A DNA stretch of 64,000 bases, from the NCBI RefSeq assembly GCF_900116385.1, contig NZ_FPCI01000001.1, positions 1,426,001 to 1,490,000 on the forward strand, written 5' to 3'. This DNA is from Pseudoxanthomonas sp. YR558 (lineage in GTDB: Bacteria > Pseudomonadota > Gammaproteobacteria > Xanthomonadales > Xanthomonadaceae). How positions within the stretch are numbered: position 1 is the stretch's first letter; each line of letters opens with the position of its first letter. Positions 63,350-64,000 of the stretch are shown in pieces. A program made the position numbers and the translations under genes. Below the pieces are notes generated by a model that saw nothing but the letters and a program-made list of their open reading frames with translations, had not been told where the DNA came from and did not search any database.

Positions 63350-64000
63350 ATGACCGACCTCGCCTCCAGTTACGACCCGAAATCCTTCGAATCCCGCCTG
63401 TACGCGCAGTGGGAAGCCGCCGGCTACTTCAAGCCCAGCGGCACGGGCCAGCCCTACACCGTGCTGCTGCCGCCGCCGAACGTCACCGGCACGCTGCACA
63501 TGGGCCACGCGTTCCAACACACGCTGATGGACGCGCTGGTGCGCTACCACCGCATGCGCGGCTTCGACACGCTGTGGCAGATGGGCACCGACCATGCCGG
63601 CATCGCGACGGAAATGGTCGTCAGCCGCAACCTGGCGCAGGAAGGCAAGGGCGACACGCGCGACTCGCTGGGCCGCGACGGCTTCATCGCCAAGGTCTGG
63701 GAGTGGAAGGCGCAGTCCGGCGATACGATCGAGCGGCAGATGCGTCGCATGGGCGCATCGGGCGACTGGTCGCGCAGCACGTTCACCATGGACGAGGACG
63801 CCTCGAAGGCGGTCATCGAAGCCTTCGTGCGCTGGCACGACCAGGGCCTGATCTACCGCGGCCAGCGCCTGGTCAACTGGGATCCGGTGCTGAAGACCGC
63901 GATCTCCGACCTGGAAGTGGAGAACGTCGAGGAAGACGGCTTCCTGTGGTCGATCGAGTACCCGCTCGCCGACGGCAGCGGCACGCTGGTCGTGGCCACG
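63350..64000 (+). CDS. valS: Valyl-tRNA synthetase, N-terminal part
   Basis: ValS charges tRNA-Val in the cytoplasm. The frame continues past the window end, with 217 codons visible. The start [29 protein letters not shown] and the class I HIGH motif [16 protein letters not shown] near residue 45, then GTDHAGIAT and [17 protein letters not shown], identify it. The C-terminal three quarters, including KMSKS, lie beyond the window. Confidence 0.97.
   Translation, partial: MTDLASSYDPKSFESRLYAQWEAAGYFKPSGTGQPYTVLLPPPNVTGTLHMGHAFQHTLMDALVRYHRMRGFDTLWQMGTDHAGIATEMVVSRNLAQEGKGDTRDSLGRDGFIAKVWEWKAQSGDTIERQMRRMGASGDWSRSTFTMDEDASKAVIEAFVRWHDQGLIYRGQRLVNWDPVLKTAISDLEVENVEEDGFLWSIEYPLADGSGTLVVAT

Overview
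The window is about 64 kb of GC-rich, densely coded chromosome from a Gammaproteobacterium of the Xanthomonadaceae (Lysobacterales), probably near Pseudoxanthomonas, Xanthomonas or Stenotrophomonas. The signs are an xps-type type II secretion (T2SS) order E...F-G-H-I-J-K-L-M-N-D, a xanthomonad-like PEP carboxylase and response regulator, an SAH riboswitch on ahcY-metF, and GspG/H/I/J prepilins with translational coupling throughout. This placement is inferred from protein character only; no search was run.

Layout. 1-4.4 kb: nucleoside transporter (cut by the window edge), ribokinase, tRNA dihydrouridine synthase DusB, a methyltransferase and a small exported protein. 4.4-8.1 kb (minus): a membrane hydrolase-family protein, an LpxH-like phosphoesterase and a bifunctional OlsF-like acyltransferase. 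8.3-19.7 kb: the SAM cycle (metK; ahcY-metF) flanking a thioesterase, a three-gene phospholipid cassette (CDP-alcohol phosphatidyltransferase, PlsC, CdsA), uup and ppc. metK and ahcY share a 24-bp upstream motif, and ahcY also has an SAH riboswitch, so transport, synthesis and recycling of SAM appear to be controlled on two levels. 19.8-30.4 kb: small exported proteins, a two-component system, rimK, tRNA-Gly(CCC), an EstA-type autotransporter esterase, thiS-thiG-trmB, and an SLC13 permease with an ACT-domain partner.

30.4-52.6 kb is the type II secretion region. Ten genes gspF to gspD lie on the minus strand in a tightly overlapping operon that ends with two glycosyltransferase-like genes. 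gspE is separated from gspF by about 9.8 kb. That interval holds a subtilase with the features of a T2SS substrate, a 1603-residue trimeric autotransporter adhesin on the opposite strand with three near-identical in-frame DNA repeats, a GH43-like glycosidase with a LacI-type operator, and an unrecognised small exported protein directly behind gspE.

52.7-64 kb is housekeeping: purL, a DsbC-like lipoprotein, xerD, an RDD protein, lptG/lptF, divergent pepA, holC and the start of valS. No insertion sequence, prophage, CRISPR array or rRNA was seen. The most interesting items are the shared metK/ahcY motif stacked on a riboswitch, the cargo-filled split in the secretion cluster, the recombination-prone adhesin, the altered active-site motif in the CDP-alcohol phosphatidyltransferase cassette, and an OmpR-type repeat/terminator arrangement between rimK and the two-component operon.
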